Assembly: GCF_900116875.1 (NCBI RefSeq)
Contig: NZ_FPCC01000007.1
Coordinates: 1-64,000 of the forward strand
Origin: Butyrivibrio sp. INlla21
GTDB lineage: Bacteria > Bacillota > Clostridia > Lachnospirales > Lachnospiraceae
Length of the DNA: 64,000 nucleotides
Direction: 5' to 3'
Below the pieces are notes generated by a model that was given only the letters and a program-made list of their open reading frames with translations, ran no database searches and had not been told where the DNA came from. The first letter of the stretch is position 1. Each line of letters begins with the position of its first letter. Shown here in pieces: positions 24,706-34,883 of this stretch. The position numbers and the translations under genes were made by a program.

Positions 24706-24711
24706 AGTATA
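24706..24711 (-). promoter_or_regulatory. -10 box immediately before the kinase start codon
   Basis: TATACT (minus strand) ends 9 nt before the ATG at 24696. There is no Shine-Dalgarno-like sequence between, so a transcript from here would be essentially leaderless. No strong -35 is visible in the terminator stem upstream. Confidence 0.4.
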
Positions 24712-24765
24712 CTACAAAAGCGAGAAAGACGTGACTTTTTTAGTCTGTCATCTTTCCCGCTTTTT
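24712..24765 (-). terminator. Terminator of the flagellin-fliS transcript
   Basis: A long imperfect hairpin pairs AAAAGCGGGAAAGATGAC with GTCACGTCTTTCTCGCTTTT, with A/T-rich flanks and an 11-nt loop. It lies 40 bp downstream of the FliS gene, and its 3' strand directly abuts the kinase -10 box. Confidence 0.65.
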
Positions 24766-24804
24766 TGGGTAAACCATATATTCACATCGGTTGTAAAGTT
24801 TGTT

Positions 24805-25281
24805 TTATGCCATGTATCCTCTGTTCATTGAAACTGCGGATACATCCTCGTTTAAGCTGTATTTACCGTATGTAAGTCCGGCATACACCGTCTGGGTATT
24901 TCCCATGATCGGAGTGCTGTTGTCTTTTTTCTCAAGCTCTTTGTATGAAGCGCAGAGCATTTTGAAATTCTGTCCTACCTTCCATACGCGGTGAATACTT
25001 CCGCTTGCTCCTGCCGCTATAAGCTCTTTTTTTGAAAAGATATATATTCCGTGGAGCATTCTTCCAAGCTCGTATTTAAGATCAACCGAGTGGATAAGCT
25101 CATCTATGCAGTTCTGCGCATATCTGAGATTCTTTTCCGCCTCTTCTTTTTTACTGATGCCGAGGGCATCTATAGCATCCTCGAGATATTCAATGACCAT
25201 CTCATAAAGTATTGTTATCATCTGTGTCTTGTTGGCCTGCGATATCTTAAGGGTAAATTCCTGCTTTTTTTCCTGTGTCAT
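24805..25281 (-). CDS. fliS: FliS-like flagellin export chaperone
   Basis: This 158-residue, mainly helical protein starts with FTLKISQANKTQMITILYEMVIEYLEDA, typical of FliS, which binds the flagellin C-terminus and prevents premature polymerisation. It has a longer C-terminal tail than standard FliS (about 125-130 residues). It sits 43 bp downstream of flagellin on the same strand. Identity is by pattern and position; overall conservation looks moderate. Confidence 0.75.
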   Translation of the reverse strand: MTQEKKQEFTLKISQANKTQMITILYEMVIEYLEDAIDALGISKKEEAEKNLRYAQNCIDELIHSVDLKYELGRMLHGIYIFSKKELIAAGASGSIHRVWKVGQNFKMLCASYKELEKKDNSTPIMGNTQTVYAGLTYGKYSLNEDVSAVSMNRGYMA

Positions 25282-25324
25282 ATTCGCGCCTTTCTTTTGC
25301 TCAGACTCTTTTTACCAAAAAATA

Positions 25325-26500
25325 TTACTGTAAAAGCTGCAATACCTGTGAGGGTCTTTCGTTTGCCTGTGCCATCATGGATGTTCCGGCCTGTGAAAGT
25401 ACCTGCTGTGTTGAGTAAACAGTCATTTCTTCAGCCATATCCACATCCATTATTCTTGAATAAGCTGCTGTCATGTTCTCAACTGTTATATCCAGGCTGC
25501 TTACGGTGTGCTCGAGTCTGTTCTGATAAGCACCGAGTCTGCTTCTGATCGAATTTATAGTTTCAATCGCACCCTTGACGCTTTCGATAGCTTCTTTTGC
25601 ACCCTTCTCGGTTGCCATGTCAAGGTTGTAAAGTCCGAGTGTTGTAAGTGATACTTCGGGAATCCTGATATCAAGAGTCTGGCCTTCATTGGCGCCAACC
25701 TGCATGGTCATTGCACCTGCTGCCGCGATCTCAACTTTAAGTGTTCCCGTATATTTCTCATCCATCTGAATCTGGATCTTTTTACCTGTGCTGTCGGAAA
25801 GTGTAAGTACATCCTCATTAACATCAGCGATCATGTTACTTGTCATGTACTTCTCTTCATTTCCGTTTTCATCGATCTTGTATATCTCGATGTTCTTCTT
25901 TACGGCTTCCGTGCAAATGAGCGCCTTCTTATCAACGCCTGTCTTTCCTGTAAGATTTATGAAATCTACGTCGATTCCTCTTATCTCATATTTTCCGGCT
26001 TCGAAGTTATCTGAATATGAACTTACTCTGAAATTGGGATTGGTCTTTCCCGAAGCATCGGTCACATAGCCTTTAAGGTCAAAAGAGCCGTCGAGAATGC
26101 TCTGTCCGTTGAACTGAGTTGTCTCGGCCATTCTGTCTATCTCTTCCTTAAGCTGGGTAACCTCTTCCTGGATGGTCTTTCTGTCATTCTCCGTAAGAGT
26201 TCCGTTGCTCGCCTGAATAGCAAGCTGGTTCATTCTCTGGAGAATTTCTTGAATCTCAGACAATGATCCGTCCGCAACCTGAACGATCGAGATCGCATCA
26301 TTTGAGCTGTCATTAGCCACTCCGAGTCCTTCTATCTGTGAATTCATTCTTCTTGACATTGCAAGTCCGGACGGGTTGTCCTTGGCATTTGCAATCTTAA
26401 GACCGCTTGATAATCTCTGAAGAGATTCTGAAAGAAGCTTATCGTTTTTCTGTAATGCGTTGTTTGCTACCATCGCGGATATGTTGTAATTAACCTTCAT
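25325..26500 (-). CDS. Flagellin
   Basis: This 391-residue flagellar filament protein starts MKVNYNISAMVANNALQKND and contains the D0/D1 signatures LSSGLKIANAKDNPSGLAMS and, at the C-terminus, MTVYSTQQVLSQAGTSMMAQ and RPSQVLQLLQ. A central variable region (about 145-290) is short. I start it at ATG 26500; the frame to 26545 would overlap the upstream gene. It is exported by the flagellar type III system. No obvious sigma-28 promoter was found directly upstream. Confidence 0.95.
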   Translation of the reverse strand: MKVNYNISAMVANNALQKNDKLLSESLQRLSSGLKIANAKDNPSGLAMSRRMNSQIEGLGVANDSSNDAISIVQVADGSLSEIQEILQRMNQLAIQASNGTLTENDRKTIQEEVTQLKEEIDRMAETTQFNGQSILDGSFDLKGYVTDASGKTNPNFRVSSYSDNFEAGKYEIRGIDVDFINLTGKTGVDKKALICTEAVKKNIEIYKIDENGNEEKYMTSNMIADVNEDVLTLSDSTGKKIQIQMDEKYTGTLKVEIAAAGAMTMQVGANEGQTLDIRIPEVSLTTLGLYNLDMATEKGAKEAIESVKGAIETINSIRSRLGAYQNRLEHTVSSLDITVENMTAAYSRIMDVDMAEEMTVYSTQQVLSQAGTSMMAQANERPSQVLQLLQ

Positions 26501-26520
26501 CCTTACCTCGTTTCCGCACG

Positions 26521-26544
26521 TGTGGAGATCAGATGGCCTCCACA
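26521..26544 (-). promoter_or_regulatory. Hairpin between the DUF6240-type gene and flagellin
   Basis: TGTGGAG and CTCCACA (26521-26527 and 26538-26544) form a 7-bp stem spanning the stop codon of the upstream gene. No T-run follows. It may define a processed or protected 5' end for flagellin mRNA. Confidence 0.4.
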
Positions 26545-29500
26545 AATGCTTTTGCCATTTTTAGAAGTGTTCCCGTATCTGTAATGTTTTCTGTTTTGCC
26601 TTCCATGGCATTAGCACTCGTGCCTACTCCTGTAGGCTGAAGCTGTGCGTTGTAAAGGATAGCGATCTTTGTTTGGTCTACACCTGCTTCCTCTACCTTT
26701 TCCGTTAATTTCTCGCACATTCTCTTCTTTAAGCTTTCAAGATATTCGACCTCGTCTGCACTCTGGCTGTTTGTTGTTGTAAGCATTCCGTTTATTACTC
26801 CGTCCTGCTTATAAAGACTTGCCGTTATGAGTCCGTATTCAAAGGTCTGAACACTTGCTTCCATCCTTGAAATATTGCTGTTATCACTTTTTAGTGTGAT
26901 GTGCATTGTAACCTTGCTTCCATCTATCTCGATGGGAACCTCAAAGCTTCCTCTCTCAGAGTTGTGAGACATTACCGACATCTGCTTTTGCATGAGCGTT
27001 ATCGCTCTAAAATCGATGTAGGTATCTTCAGGGTTCATTAATATATCGGTCATCTTCTCTGATACATTAGCAAGTTTTTCTTTATAAATTTCTTCGTAGT
27101 TTTCTTCTCCGAGAAGATCCGTTACTTCCTTAAGCTCGTCATTAATTTCTTCATTGTCGAGCTCATCTGCCTTCTCCCAAATGTTTCCGGTCCTTCGATC
27201 TCTCCTGTTGGCGATCATGGCCTCGAGATTGTTGTATGTGACCTCAACTCCGTAGAAATTCATCTCGTTAAGAGCAGCCTCAGCACCTTTATTTCCTGCT
27301 GTCTGTCTAATCTGTCTTACCTGCTCCTCGCAATATTCTTTTTCAAGCTGCTCATCAATCTGTTCTTGTAAAAGAGCATTCGCAAGATCCGGTAAAAGAG
27401 TGTTGTTATCGGGTTTTGCAGCCATGAGCTTCTCAGGTTCGAGGTTCTCATATACTATATCGGCTTGAGCACTGTAAAATCTGAAGGCTGAATTTATCTG
27501 TTCATCAATTTTTACAGAAGTACTATCTTTTACTCCGAGTCCTCCGAAGCTGTCATCAACTGTATAATCAAGACCTCTTCTCGATGTCTTTTGAGTTCTT
27601 GTGGCGTCCAAAAGATTTCCGATCGTCATATCGCGACCTGTCTTTAAGATAGATCCTATGGCCTGATGGTCGGTAACCTTAAGCGTATGGAAAAGTCTGT
27701 ATATTCCTATAAAAGAGGCTTTTTCAGCGCTTGTTATATCGCCCTTTTTCTCAAGCTTATAGAGGAACTTGGCATATTTCTCTTCGCCTTTTTTGGAGTT
27801 TCCGCCGTTTTCATTCTCTCCGTCCTTCATAAGGTTATCGAGACTTTCTGAGAGTTCTTCTATAGTCATGTTAAGAGGGTTCTTGCCTTCTCTTATAAGG
27901 TCAAGCACCGCACCGGGCTTAAGTCTTTCTATGGTTGCTTTGAGCTTTTGATCCCATGCACGCACGTTTTCAAAGTTCTCTTCATTTATTTCCATGCTGT
28001 TATAGCCAAGGATCCTTACGGCTCTTCTGTTTACTTCGTCGGTTTCATATCCCATGTCATTAAGGATATTGTCAACGTTTCCGAATGCCTTTCTCATGCT
28101 GTCGCCAAGATCGGATCTGGGCTTGGTCATCATGGTCTCGTATCCCTGACCTGCTGCCTTGAACTTCATGGCAAGGTTCTCGGATGCGCTGCTTATCTTA
28201 CTGAGTGTCGCGGTCTCGAATTCACCCACAAGCGCACCTGACACATCGGCAGGTCCTCTGCTGATGATGTTTACTCTGGAAACCGTAAGCGAAAGCATTC
28301 TGACAACATTTCCGCCGGCAACCACAGGTGTGGTATCTGCATTTTTATCATTGGAAGCGGATGCTATATTTCCAAGCATCTCTTTTAACTTATCTATAAG
28401 CTGTTCCATTGGAGCCGTATCAACGGAAAATCCGCTGTCGAGCAAATTCTTGTTTGCTTCAACGGTCATTTTAAGGCGAACTTCTTCAAGCTGTAATCTC
28501 GCCTGTATAAGCTTTGGATCGTTTTCACTTATCTCATTTACAACAAAGAGATTCTTGGAGCTTTCCTGCCCGTTTGTTATATCTATGAGATTTTTAAGAT
28601 TAACGTCTTTTCCCTGTGTAAGGGTCTTTTTTATTGCTTCGTCGGTTATCTTCCCTGTGTTTTCCACAAGCTTCATGGCTTTTTCAAGATTACTTGTGGG
28701 ATCAAACAGATTTCCTTCAAAAGCTTTTTTGCCGTCAGAAATAGCTGCTGCCATAGCATTTGCCGCAGCCTCATCACTGATGGGGAAGTCCACATTTCTG
28801 ATCTCGCTGAGCGAAATAAGATTCTCGGCAGTTAAAGGAATACCTTGGATAACCATCCACTTGGCATTTTGTTTGGAGGACTCATCCGCTGTATCAAGTC
28901 CTGCCTCTTCTATAACTTTATCCATCTGAGGCTCAAGCTGCTGCCAGTTGTAATCCTCAGCTTTCTGCGCATAATATCCGCCCGTCTCCTGGGCATAAAA
29001 ACCTTTTCCCGTAGCGCTCTGTCCGTTTGTGCTGTGATTTGCAAAGTACAGATTGCCGATCGTCGGTCTTAAATTATTCAGAACCATGTATTTGATCGCA
29101 TCGTCTGAAGGCTCCGATATGTTCGAAACCTGATCGTATGCGCCTGCCACCGCTCTTATGTTTTCTTGTGTTAATGGGATATCGTTCTCTGAAAAGCTCT
29201 TTTTGATAGCCATGGCAAAAGACTCGTTGCCTGTTATCTTGGCGAGTTTCTGCGTGCTGAGGTCATCGTTATATCCAATGATCTCCTCTCCGGACTCCAA
29301 AAGAACACTCTTGATCTTATCAAGAATGGTCACTGTCTCCGAGCTATTTAGATTCTTAATATCAAATCCGTCTTCAAGAGCCTTTGCATAGTCCTTCTCA
29401 GACATGGTATTTGATAATAAAGCCATATAATTATGCTGCGTCAAAACATCCGTGTTTTCTGCCATTTTGCTTATGTCATCTAAGCTTCTGGCACGCTGCG

Positions 29501-29672
29501 CATAAGCATCATTACTGAATATGCTTGTGTCCAGGTCTACAGCGAACGCACTACTGCTTGCTGCAGAAACCTTTCCGGCACTCATACCGATCCTCTCATC
29601 GGATTCCATTCCGGTGCGAAATGAGTCATCGGCTTTCTTGTTGCCGGCGATGGTCTGAAAATTAATGTTCAT
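26529..29672 (-). CDS. DUF6240-type large protein upstream of flagellin
   Basis: This 1047-residue soluble protein has no signal peptide or membrane helix. It resembles the DUF6240 family known from flagellated Lachnospiraceae. The middle is helical and repetitive in style (repeated segments such as NLISLSEIRN, NLIDITNGQ, TIGNLLDATR in a pattern reminiscent of alternating ~30-60 residue helical repeats). Residues about 905-1010 (FEVPIEIDGSKVTMHITLK, RMEASVQTFEYGLITASLY) recall the C-terminal FliK hook-length domain. Adjacent flagellin and FliS suggest a flagellar role, but function is unproven. Confidence 0.6.
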   Translation of the reverse strand: MNINFQTIAGNKKADDSFRTGMESDERIGMSAGKVSAASSSAFAVDLDTSIFSNDAYAQRARSLDDISKMAENTDVLTQHNYMALLSNTMSEKDYAKALEDGFDIKNLNSSETVTILDKIKSVLLESGEEIIGYNDDLSTQKLAKITGNESFAMAIKKSFSENDIPLTQENIRAVAGAYDQVSNISEPSDDAIKYMVLNNLRPTIGNLYFANHSTNGQSATGKGFYAQETGGYYAQKAEDYNWQQLEPQMDKVIEEAGLDTADESSKQNAKWMVIQGIPLTAENLISLSEIRNVDFPISDEAAANAMAAAISDGKKAFEGNLFDPTSNLEKAMKLVENTGKITDEAIKKTLTQGKDVNLKNLIDITNGQESSKNLFVVNEISENDPKLIQARLQLEEVRLKMTVEANKNLLDSGFSVDTAPMEQLIDKLKEMLGNIASASNDKNADTTPVVAGGNVVRMLSLTVSRVNIISRGPADVSGALVGEFETATLSKISSASENLAMKFKAAGQGYETMMTKPRSDLGDSMRKAFGNVDNILNDMGYETDEVNRRAVRILGYNSMEINEENFENVRAWDQKLKATIERLKPGAVLDLIREGKNPLNMTIEELSESLDNLMKDGENENGGNSKKGEEKYAKFLYKLEKKGDITSAEKASFIGIYRLFHTLKVTDHQAIGSILKTGRDMTIGNLLDATRTQKTSRRGLDYTVDDSFGGLGVKDSTSVKIDEQINSAFRFYSAQADIVYENLEPEKLMAAKPDNNTLLPDLANALLQEQIDEQLEKEYCEEQVRQIRQTAGNKGAEAALNEMNFYGVEVTYNNLEAMIANRRDRRTGNIWEKADELDNEEINDELKEVTDLLGEENYEEIYKEKLANVSEKMTDILMNPEDTYIDFRAITLMQKQMSVMSHNSERGSFEVPIEIDGSKVTMHITLKSDNSNISRMEASVQTFEYGLITASLYKQDGVINGMLTTTNSQSADEVEYLESLKKRMCEKLTEKVEEAGVDQTKIAILYNAQLQPTGVGTSANAMEGKTENITDTGTLLKMAKAFVEAI

Positions 29673-29691
29673 ACGCGCCTCATATATTAAT

Positions 29692-29722
29692 CGAAAAAAG
29701 GTGATGGACTATCCATCACCTT
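29692..29722 (-). terminator. Terminator of glgB
   Basis: The minus strand has AAGGTGATGGA, a 3-nt loop, and TCCATCACCTT (29698-29722), followed by TTTTT. It lies 27 bp after the glgB stop and only 20 bp before the next start codon. Confidence 0.9.
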
Positions 29723-29748
29723 CTATTTCGGCTCTTATAAAATAATTC

Positions 29749-31725
29749 TTAAGTTTTTGATGACTTTTTATTTTCAGTATTTTTTGAAGCTTTCTTTTTT
29801 GCAGGCGCTTTGGTCGTTTCCGGACTTTGGAAAAGAAAAACCTCGGCTCCGTAAGGCGGAAGATTGAATGAGATACTGTAATCCTTGTAATCACATAGCC
29901 CTTTCACAGCCTTTATTTTGGCGGGGATATCACTTCCCGGCCCACCGAAGCGTTCCTCTGCGCTGTCAAGCAGATGTGTGTAGATTCCGCTGAAAGGAAC
30001 TCCCACCATGAACTCTTTTCTCTCTACGGGAGTCATGTTTATTACAAAAAGGAGATTGTCCTTTCCGTTTATGGCTCTTCTGTAAAAGCTATAGGTGCTT
30101 CGCTCCTTGTCATCTGCGTTGATCCACTCAAAGCCGCCCCAATCGTTATCCACCTCAAACATTGCGGGATATTTTCTGTATATCTTAAGAAGATTGGAAA
30201 CGTAGGCCTTCATTCCTTTGTTGAGTTCATTCTCTAAAAGAAACCAGTCAAGCTCTCTCTTTTCGCTCCATTCCCTCTCCTGGCCGAAATCCTGTCCCAT
30301 GAAGAGGAGTTTTTTGCCTGAGTGACCGAACATATAGGTATAGCCTGCACGCAGATTGGCGTATTTATCAACCTTGTAACCGGGCATCTTCTCAACCATC
30401 GAGCATTTAAGGTGTACAACCTCGTCATGTGACAGCGGAAGGATGTAGTTTTCCGAGCTGTTGTAGCTCATCGCAAAGGTCATCATGTTGTGTGCGCCCT
30501 GCCTGAAATACGGGTCGAGCTTCATATATTCGCAGAAGTCATGCATCCAGCCCATGTTCCACTTAAATGCGAATCCAAGTCCGTCCTCTTCCGGAGGCGC
30601 TGTGACCTTGGGCCACGCCGTAGACTCTTCCGCGATCGTAAGAAATTCGGGATAAGTTCCCCTTACAACGCTGTTAAGATGCTTGAAGAACTCGATCGCG
30701 TCGAGATTCTCCTTGCCGCCGTTTTTATTCGGAACCCACTGGCCGTCTTTTTTGCCGTAATCAAGATACAGCATGGATGCGACCGCATCTACTCTGAGGC
30801 CGTCAACATGGAATTTCCTTATCCAGAAAAGAGCATTTGCTATAAGGAAGTTTTTAACTTCGGGCTTGGCGAGGTTAAAAATCTTGGTTCCCCAGTCGGG
30901 ATGCTCTCCTTTACGCGGGTCCGGATCTTCATAGATACACTGTCCGTCAAAGCAGGCGAGACCGAATTCGTCAGTTGCAAAATGCGCAGGAACCCAGTCA
31001 AGTATTACTCCTATGTTGTTCTTGTGGAGTTTGTTGATAAGATACATAAAGTCCTTGGGCTCTCCGTATCTCGATGTCGGAGCATAATAACCCGTGACCT
31101 GATAACCCCATGAGCCGTCAAAAGGATGCTCTGCGATTCCTATGAGCTCGATGTGGGTATATTGCATGTCTTTAAGATACTCGACAATCCTATCCGCGAA
31201 TTGTCTGTATGTATAGAATCCGTCTTCCGTGCCGTCGGGATGTTTCATCCATGATCCGATGTGGCACTCATATATCGCAAGCGGCTGTCTCGTGATCTCT
31301 TTTCCCTTGATATGGTCATACCACTTGGAATCGGACCACTTAAAGCCGTCAAGATCTGTTGTTTTTGAAGCATTTCCGGGGCGAAGCTCCGCAAAATTGG
31401 CATAAGGATCGGCCTTGTAGAGCTTACGTCCGTCCGGCGTCGTAATAAGATACTTGTACATTTCTCCTATTCCGACTCCGGGAATAAATGCTGTCCATAT
31501 ATTTCCGACCTTGGTTCTTTTAAGAGGATGCGAGGTTTCGTTCCAGTTGTTAAAAGAGCCTATGACATGAACGTCAGCCGCATTCGGTGCCCAGACCGCA
31601 AAAAAGTAGCCCTTTTTGCCTCCTTCTTCAGAAGGGTGCGCACCGAGTTTATCATAAATATCGTAATGTGTTCCCTGACCAAACAGATACTCATCCGCTT
31701 CAGATATGAATACTTTCTTACCCAT
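29749..31725 (-). CDS. glgB: 1,4-alpha-glucan branching enzyme
   Basis: This GH13 enzyme creates alpha-1,6 branches in glycogen. I start it at ATG 31725 (658 residues), preceded by GAGGGGG; the upstream frame to 31752 adds nothing family-like. An N-terminal CBM48 (FAVWAPNAADVHVIGSFNNW) precedes the catalytic barrel with LRVDAVASML (nucleophile Asp), TIAEESTAWP (acid/base Glu) and LPLSHDEVVH. The C-terminus ends in an unusual Lys/Ala/Ser-rich tail of about 20 residues. No other glycogen gene is adjacent. Confidence 0.96.
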   Translation of the reverse strand: MGKKVFISEADEYLFGQGTHYDIYDKLGAHPSEEGGKKGYFFAVWAPNAADVHVIGSFNNWNETSHPLKRTKVGNIWTAFIPGVGIGEMYKYLITTPDGRKLYKADPYANFAELRPGNASKTTDLDGFKWSDSKWYDHIKGKEITRQPLAIYECHIGSWMKHPDGTEDGFYTYRQFADRIVEYLKDMQYTHIELIGIAEHPFDGSWGYQVTGYYAPTSRYGEPKDFMYLINKLHKNNIGVILDWVPAHFATDEFGLACFDGQCIYEDPDPRKGEHPDWGTKIFNLAKPEVKNFLIANALFWIRKFHVDGLRVDAVASMLYLDYGKKDGQWVPNKNGGKENLDAIEFFKHLNSVVRGTYPEFLTIAEESTAWPKVTAPPEEDGLGFAFKWNMGWMHDFCEYMKLDPYFRQGAHNMMTFAMSYNSSENYILPLSHDEVVHLKCSMVEKMPGYKVDKYANLRAGYTYMFGHSGKKLLFMGQDFGQEREWSEKRELDWFLLENELNKGMKAYVSNLLKIYRKYPAMFEVDNDWGGFEWINADDKERSTYSFYRRAINGKDNLLFVINMTPVERKEFMVGVPFSGIYTHLLDSAEERFGGPGSDIPAKIKAVKGLCDYKDYSISFNLPPYGAEVFLFQSPETTKAPAKKKASKNTENKKSSKT

Positions 31726-31755
31726 ACAAAATCCCCCTCGATGACTGTACAAGCA

Positions 31756-34700
31756 TTAGTGCATAAAATCTTTTTCCCTAAGAATGATCATATCGTTTTC
31801 GTCGTAACGCTTATTTACGATTATATCCATAAGATGCGATACGGAATGCTTCTCCGCATAGTAGATGGCATCATCAATGATGTCTCTTACTTCGGAAACC
31901 GTAACCTCATGGTCAAGCGTCTGTCTCTCGGAAATCTTGGTGTGAAGCGCAAGTATTCCGAGGTTGTCGATGGCGAACTCTTTTTCAAGAGCATACTGCT
32001 TGGCGTATGCTACGAGTGAATCGTCATCAAGCGCCTCTATATCTACTCTTACATTGAAGCTCTGCTTGAGCGCAGGGTTCTTATCCAGGAATCTGTTGAT
32101 GTCTTCCTTGGTATCTTCCATGATGACAATGATTCCTTTGTTCTCCTGCTGAAGAACTTTAATGAAATCGGCTACCGTCTCAGCCTCAAGATCGGCCGCT
32201 CTCTGAATAATAAGCGCTCCGTTTGCGAGCTTCTCAAATATCGCTTTGGGGCTCTTCTTGTTGAGAGTATTGGCCGTGATCTTGGCAACCTTTCCGCTGA
32301 AGTTGGAATCTGATGCCTGAACCGCACGAATAAGTCCCTTTGCAAGGTTGACGGTTCCGGCGCCTTCTTCACCGGTAACTATGGCATTTCCGCTGTAAGC
32401 ATCCATGCTGAGGTTGTCGATAGCGTTTATGATCTGTCTTCTGGACTTCTTATGGTGGATATAAGGTCCAAAGAGCTCTTTCTCCTCGGGAGTCATTGTT
32501 CTTACGCGCTCATCAAGCTCTCTGTTACCCATATGGTGCTTCTTGGCGCGGTTCTGGTTCTGGTCCTGATTCTGGTTTTGATTCTGGTTTCCGGAACCTT
32601 TTCTATTTCTGTTCTTATTCCTTCTGCCTTCTTTTCCTTCTGAATTGGAAGGTTTCTTGGAATTAGCGTTATCATCTGCTTTATCAGACTTCTCCTCAGC
32701 ATTTTTATCATCTGAATCTTTCTTTTCACCCTCGGTATCGGAAGCTGCTTCTTTGTTTTCGGAATCCTCAGAAGTCTCTTCAGCATCTTTCGAAGTCTCT
32801 TCGGAAGTGTTGTCGTCTTCCTTCTTTTCTTCGGGTGCCTCATCCTTAACCTCAGCATTCTCAACAGAAGTATCTTCTGCTTTAACGCTCTCATCCTCGG
32901 GCTTGGAATCTTCTTGTGTATCCTCGGTGTCAACGCCCTCGTTGTTTATAACTTCCGCAACGGCATCGTCTATAACATCGCTGTTATTTCTGGTCCAATC
33001 ACCTCTTCCGGAAGCCTTGTCATGGCGTTCCTTCTTAAGAGCATCGGAAATAGCCTGCTCGATCTTTTCCTGAAGTCCTTCTTTGGTCTTCTCATCGTAA
33101 TCGGCAAACATATCGCCCGTCTCATCGGCAACAAGCTTCTTAACCTGCTCGAACTGCTTCTGCTGTTGCTGTTTCTTGAACTGTTCCCAGTTCTCTATGT
33201 ACTCGGAAATACTGATCTGTCCTGTGATCTGCTTCTCAACCTGAGGTTCAGGCTCAACAGCCATGGAAATCTGACCGTCATATTCCTGAGAAAGAATATT
33301 GTCAAAATGGCTGTGCATCTGGAAATTTGAATTGGGATGAATAACGGCTCCGGGAACCTCCTCTTCGAGAGGCTTGTCCTGATACACCGGTATGGATGCA
33401 TAATCAAGGATTTTCTCCTCACCGAGTATAGGTCCGTTTCCGCCATACTTAATATCTATATTGAGCTTATGCTCTTCAAAATCCGTTTTCTCTTCTTCGG
33501 AATCTACATCGTCCTCGTCAAAAGCTGCTTCTTTTGCCTCTGCTATGAGCTCTTTTTCCTCTGAAAGAGCTTCGTCTTCCGGCTCATCTTCGTCAGCTTT
33601 TTCGCCCTTTGCATCTTCTTCATAAGGCTTGAAGTCCGCTTCGGAAGTCTGCTCGGATTCTCCTTCGGTTGCATCAAAAAATACTTCCTGCATGGCTCCC
33701 TGTGAATCATCTGCAGCTACTGCTGCCATAGGTGAAAAGACTCCGCTGTTATCGCCATCTTCTTCGTCGAAGATCTCCGCTGTGTCGGGCTTAATTACTG
33801 CTCCCGTAAATCCTTCGGCAGGAGCGGGCTCACTCGCCTCCTCGCTCTTATCTTCGTCGTTGTCGATAAAGCCCTTAAGCTCTTCCGCCAGGGCCTTTTG
33901 AAGATTCATTGTGTTGTACTGACTGACATCAACAGACGGTTCTTTTATCTCATCAATATGAGGATAAACTATCTTGTCGCTGTCAACGAGCTCCTGAGTA
34001 GGAGCTGCGATAACCGGATCGACACCTGCAGGCGCAGCGTACTGTGCCTGTGCTTCGTTTACGGCTTCGCCATTATTGAATGCATTTATAACCTCATCGG
34101 TCACAGGCGGCATTTCCTTGGTAGGCTGCTTGATCTCTACCGTTCCGGGCTCATCTTTTCCAATCTCATCCTTATCATAAACGATGGATCTGTCTACATA
34201 TCCGCCGTGCTTTTCCTTATATCTTACATATCTGTCCTGCTGCTCGGGAGAAAGAGGCTCATGAAGTGCCTTAAGCTCAAGCGCTTTCATAACATATCTT
34301 CCGTCTCCAAGCCACAAAAACATCTCATCGCATGTCTCGATACACTCTGTTGTGAGACCCACGCGATGATAAAGATAAGCGAGCTCATACACCCACTTCT
34401 CTCTGTAGTCGTGCTTCTTGAACTCCTCAAGAACAGCAATCCTCTCTTCAAGGCTTACTTCCTGTGCCTCATAGAGCTTGTACTGCAAAATGTATCTGCC
34501 CGTATCTCTGGGCGCAATCCTTACGAACTCCTTGTAGTACTCAACCGCCTGAACAAACTCGCCCATCTTGATGGCAAGCTCGCACAGAGAATATACGATC
34601 GCTCTTCCCGTAGGATATCTGTCATACGCCATGAGAAGAACGTCTTTACTCTCCTCAAAACGACGATTAATCTTATATAAGTCGCTGATCATGCAAAGCA

Positions 34701-34824
34701 TCTGTACACTCTTAACTCGTTTCCAGTCGATTGTGTCAGCTATCTTAACAGCCTCAGCGAATCTGTTTTCCCCAATCAAAGCTTTGATCTCGTCGGCTCT
34801 GATCTTGTACTCGACCTTATCCAA
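31756..34824 (-). CDS. Large TPR protein with acidic linker and degenerate AAA+-like C-terminus
   Basis: This 1022-residue protein starts at a TTG with GAGG 8 nt upstream. Residues 1 to about 200 form TPR-like helical pairs ([33 protein letters not shown]). About 240-720 is a highly acidic, low-complexity region rich in Glu, Asp and Ser. About 740-775 is a basic Asn/Gln tract. About 790-1022 resembles an AAA+ module, but the P-loop reads [14 protein letters not shown] and the Walker B strand [11 protein letters not shown] lacks the acidic pair, so ATP hydrolysis is doubtful. A scaffold role is likely. glgB follows 30 bp downstream. Confidence 0.6.
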   Translation of the reverse strand: MDKVEYKIRADEIKALIGENRFAEAVKIADTIDWKRVKSVQMLCMISDLYKINRRFEESKDVLLMAYDRYPTGRAIVYSLCELAIKMGEFVQAVEYYKEFVRIAPRDTGRYILQYKLYEAQEVSLEERIAVLEEFKKHDYREKWVYELAYLYHRVGLTTECIETCDEMFLWLGDGRYVMKALELKALHEPLSPEQQDRYVRYKEKHGGYVDRSIVYDKDEIGKDEPGTVEIKQPTKEMPPVTDEVINAFNNGEAVNEAQAQYAAPAGVDPVIAAPTQELVDSDKIVYPHIDEIKEPSVDVSQYNTMNLQKALAEELKGFIDNDEDKSEEASEPAPAEGFTGAVIKPDTAEIFDEEDGDNSGVFSPMAAVAADDSQGAMQEVFFDATEGESEQTSEADFKPYEEDAKGEKADEDEPEDEALSEEKELIAEAKEAAFDEDDVDSEEEKTDFEEHKLNIDIKYGGNGPILGEEKILDYASIPVYQDKPLEEEVPGAVIHPNSNFQMHSHFDNILSQEYDGQISMAVEPEPQVEKQITGQISISEYIENWEQFKKQQQQKQFEQVKKLVADETGDMFADYDEKTKEGLQEKIEQAISDALKKERHDKASGRGDWTRNNSDVIDDAVAEVINNEGVDTEDTQEDSKPEDESVKAEDTSVENAEVKDEAPEEKKEDDNTSEETSKDAEETSEDSENKEAASDTEGEKKDSDDKNAEEKSDKADDNANSKKPSNSEGKEGRRNKNRNRKGSGNQNQNQNQDQNQNRAKKHHMGNRELDERVRTMTPEEKELFGPYIHHKKSRRQIINAIDNLSMDAYSGNAIVTGEEGAGTVNLAKGLIRAVQASDSNFSGKVAKITANTLNKKSPKAIFEKLANGALIIQRAADLEAETVADFIKVLQQENKGIIVIMEDTKEDINRFLDKNPALKQSFNVRVDIEALDDDSLVAYAKQYALEKEFAIDNLGILALHTKISERQTLDHEVTVSEVRDIIDDAIYYAEKHSVSHLMDIIVNKRYDENDMIILREKDFMH

Positions 34825-34883
34825 AATATCTACCTCATTGGTGCCAAAAATACTATATCTAGTAGTTAGTTTAACATAGCGTA

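Noticed and set aside
28159-28929. 256-codon plus-strand frame within the DUF6240-type gene
   Set aside because: Ser/Phe/Leu-rich shadow produced by the reverse complement of acidic, Lys-rich codons; no supporting signals.
33898-34680. 260-codon plus-strand frame within the TPR protein gene
   Set aside because: Antisense to a TPR-coding region, with shadow-like composition.
34825-34883. Weak hairpin and T-run between rsmA and the TPR protein gene
   Set aside because: The stem is only 5 bp and could arise by chance in A/T-rich DNA; not called as a terminator.
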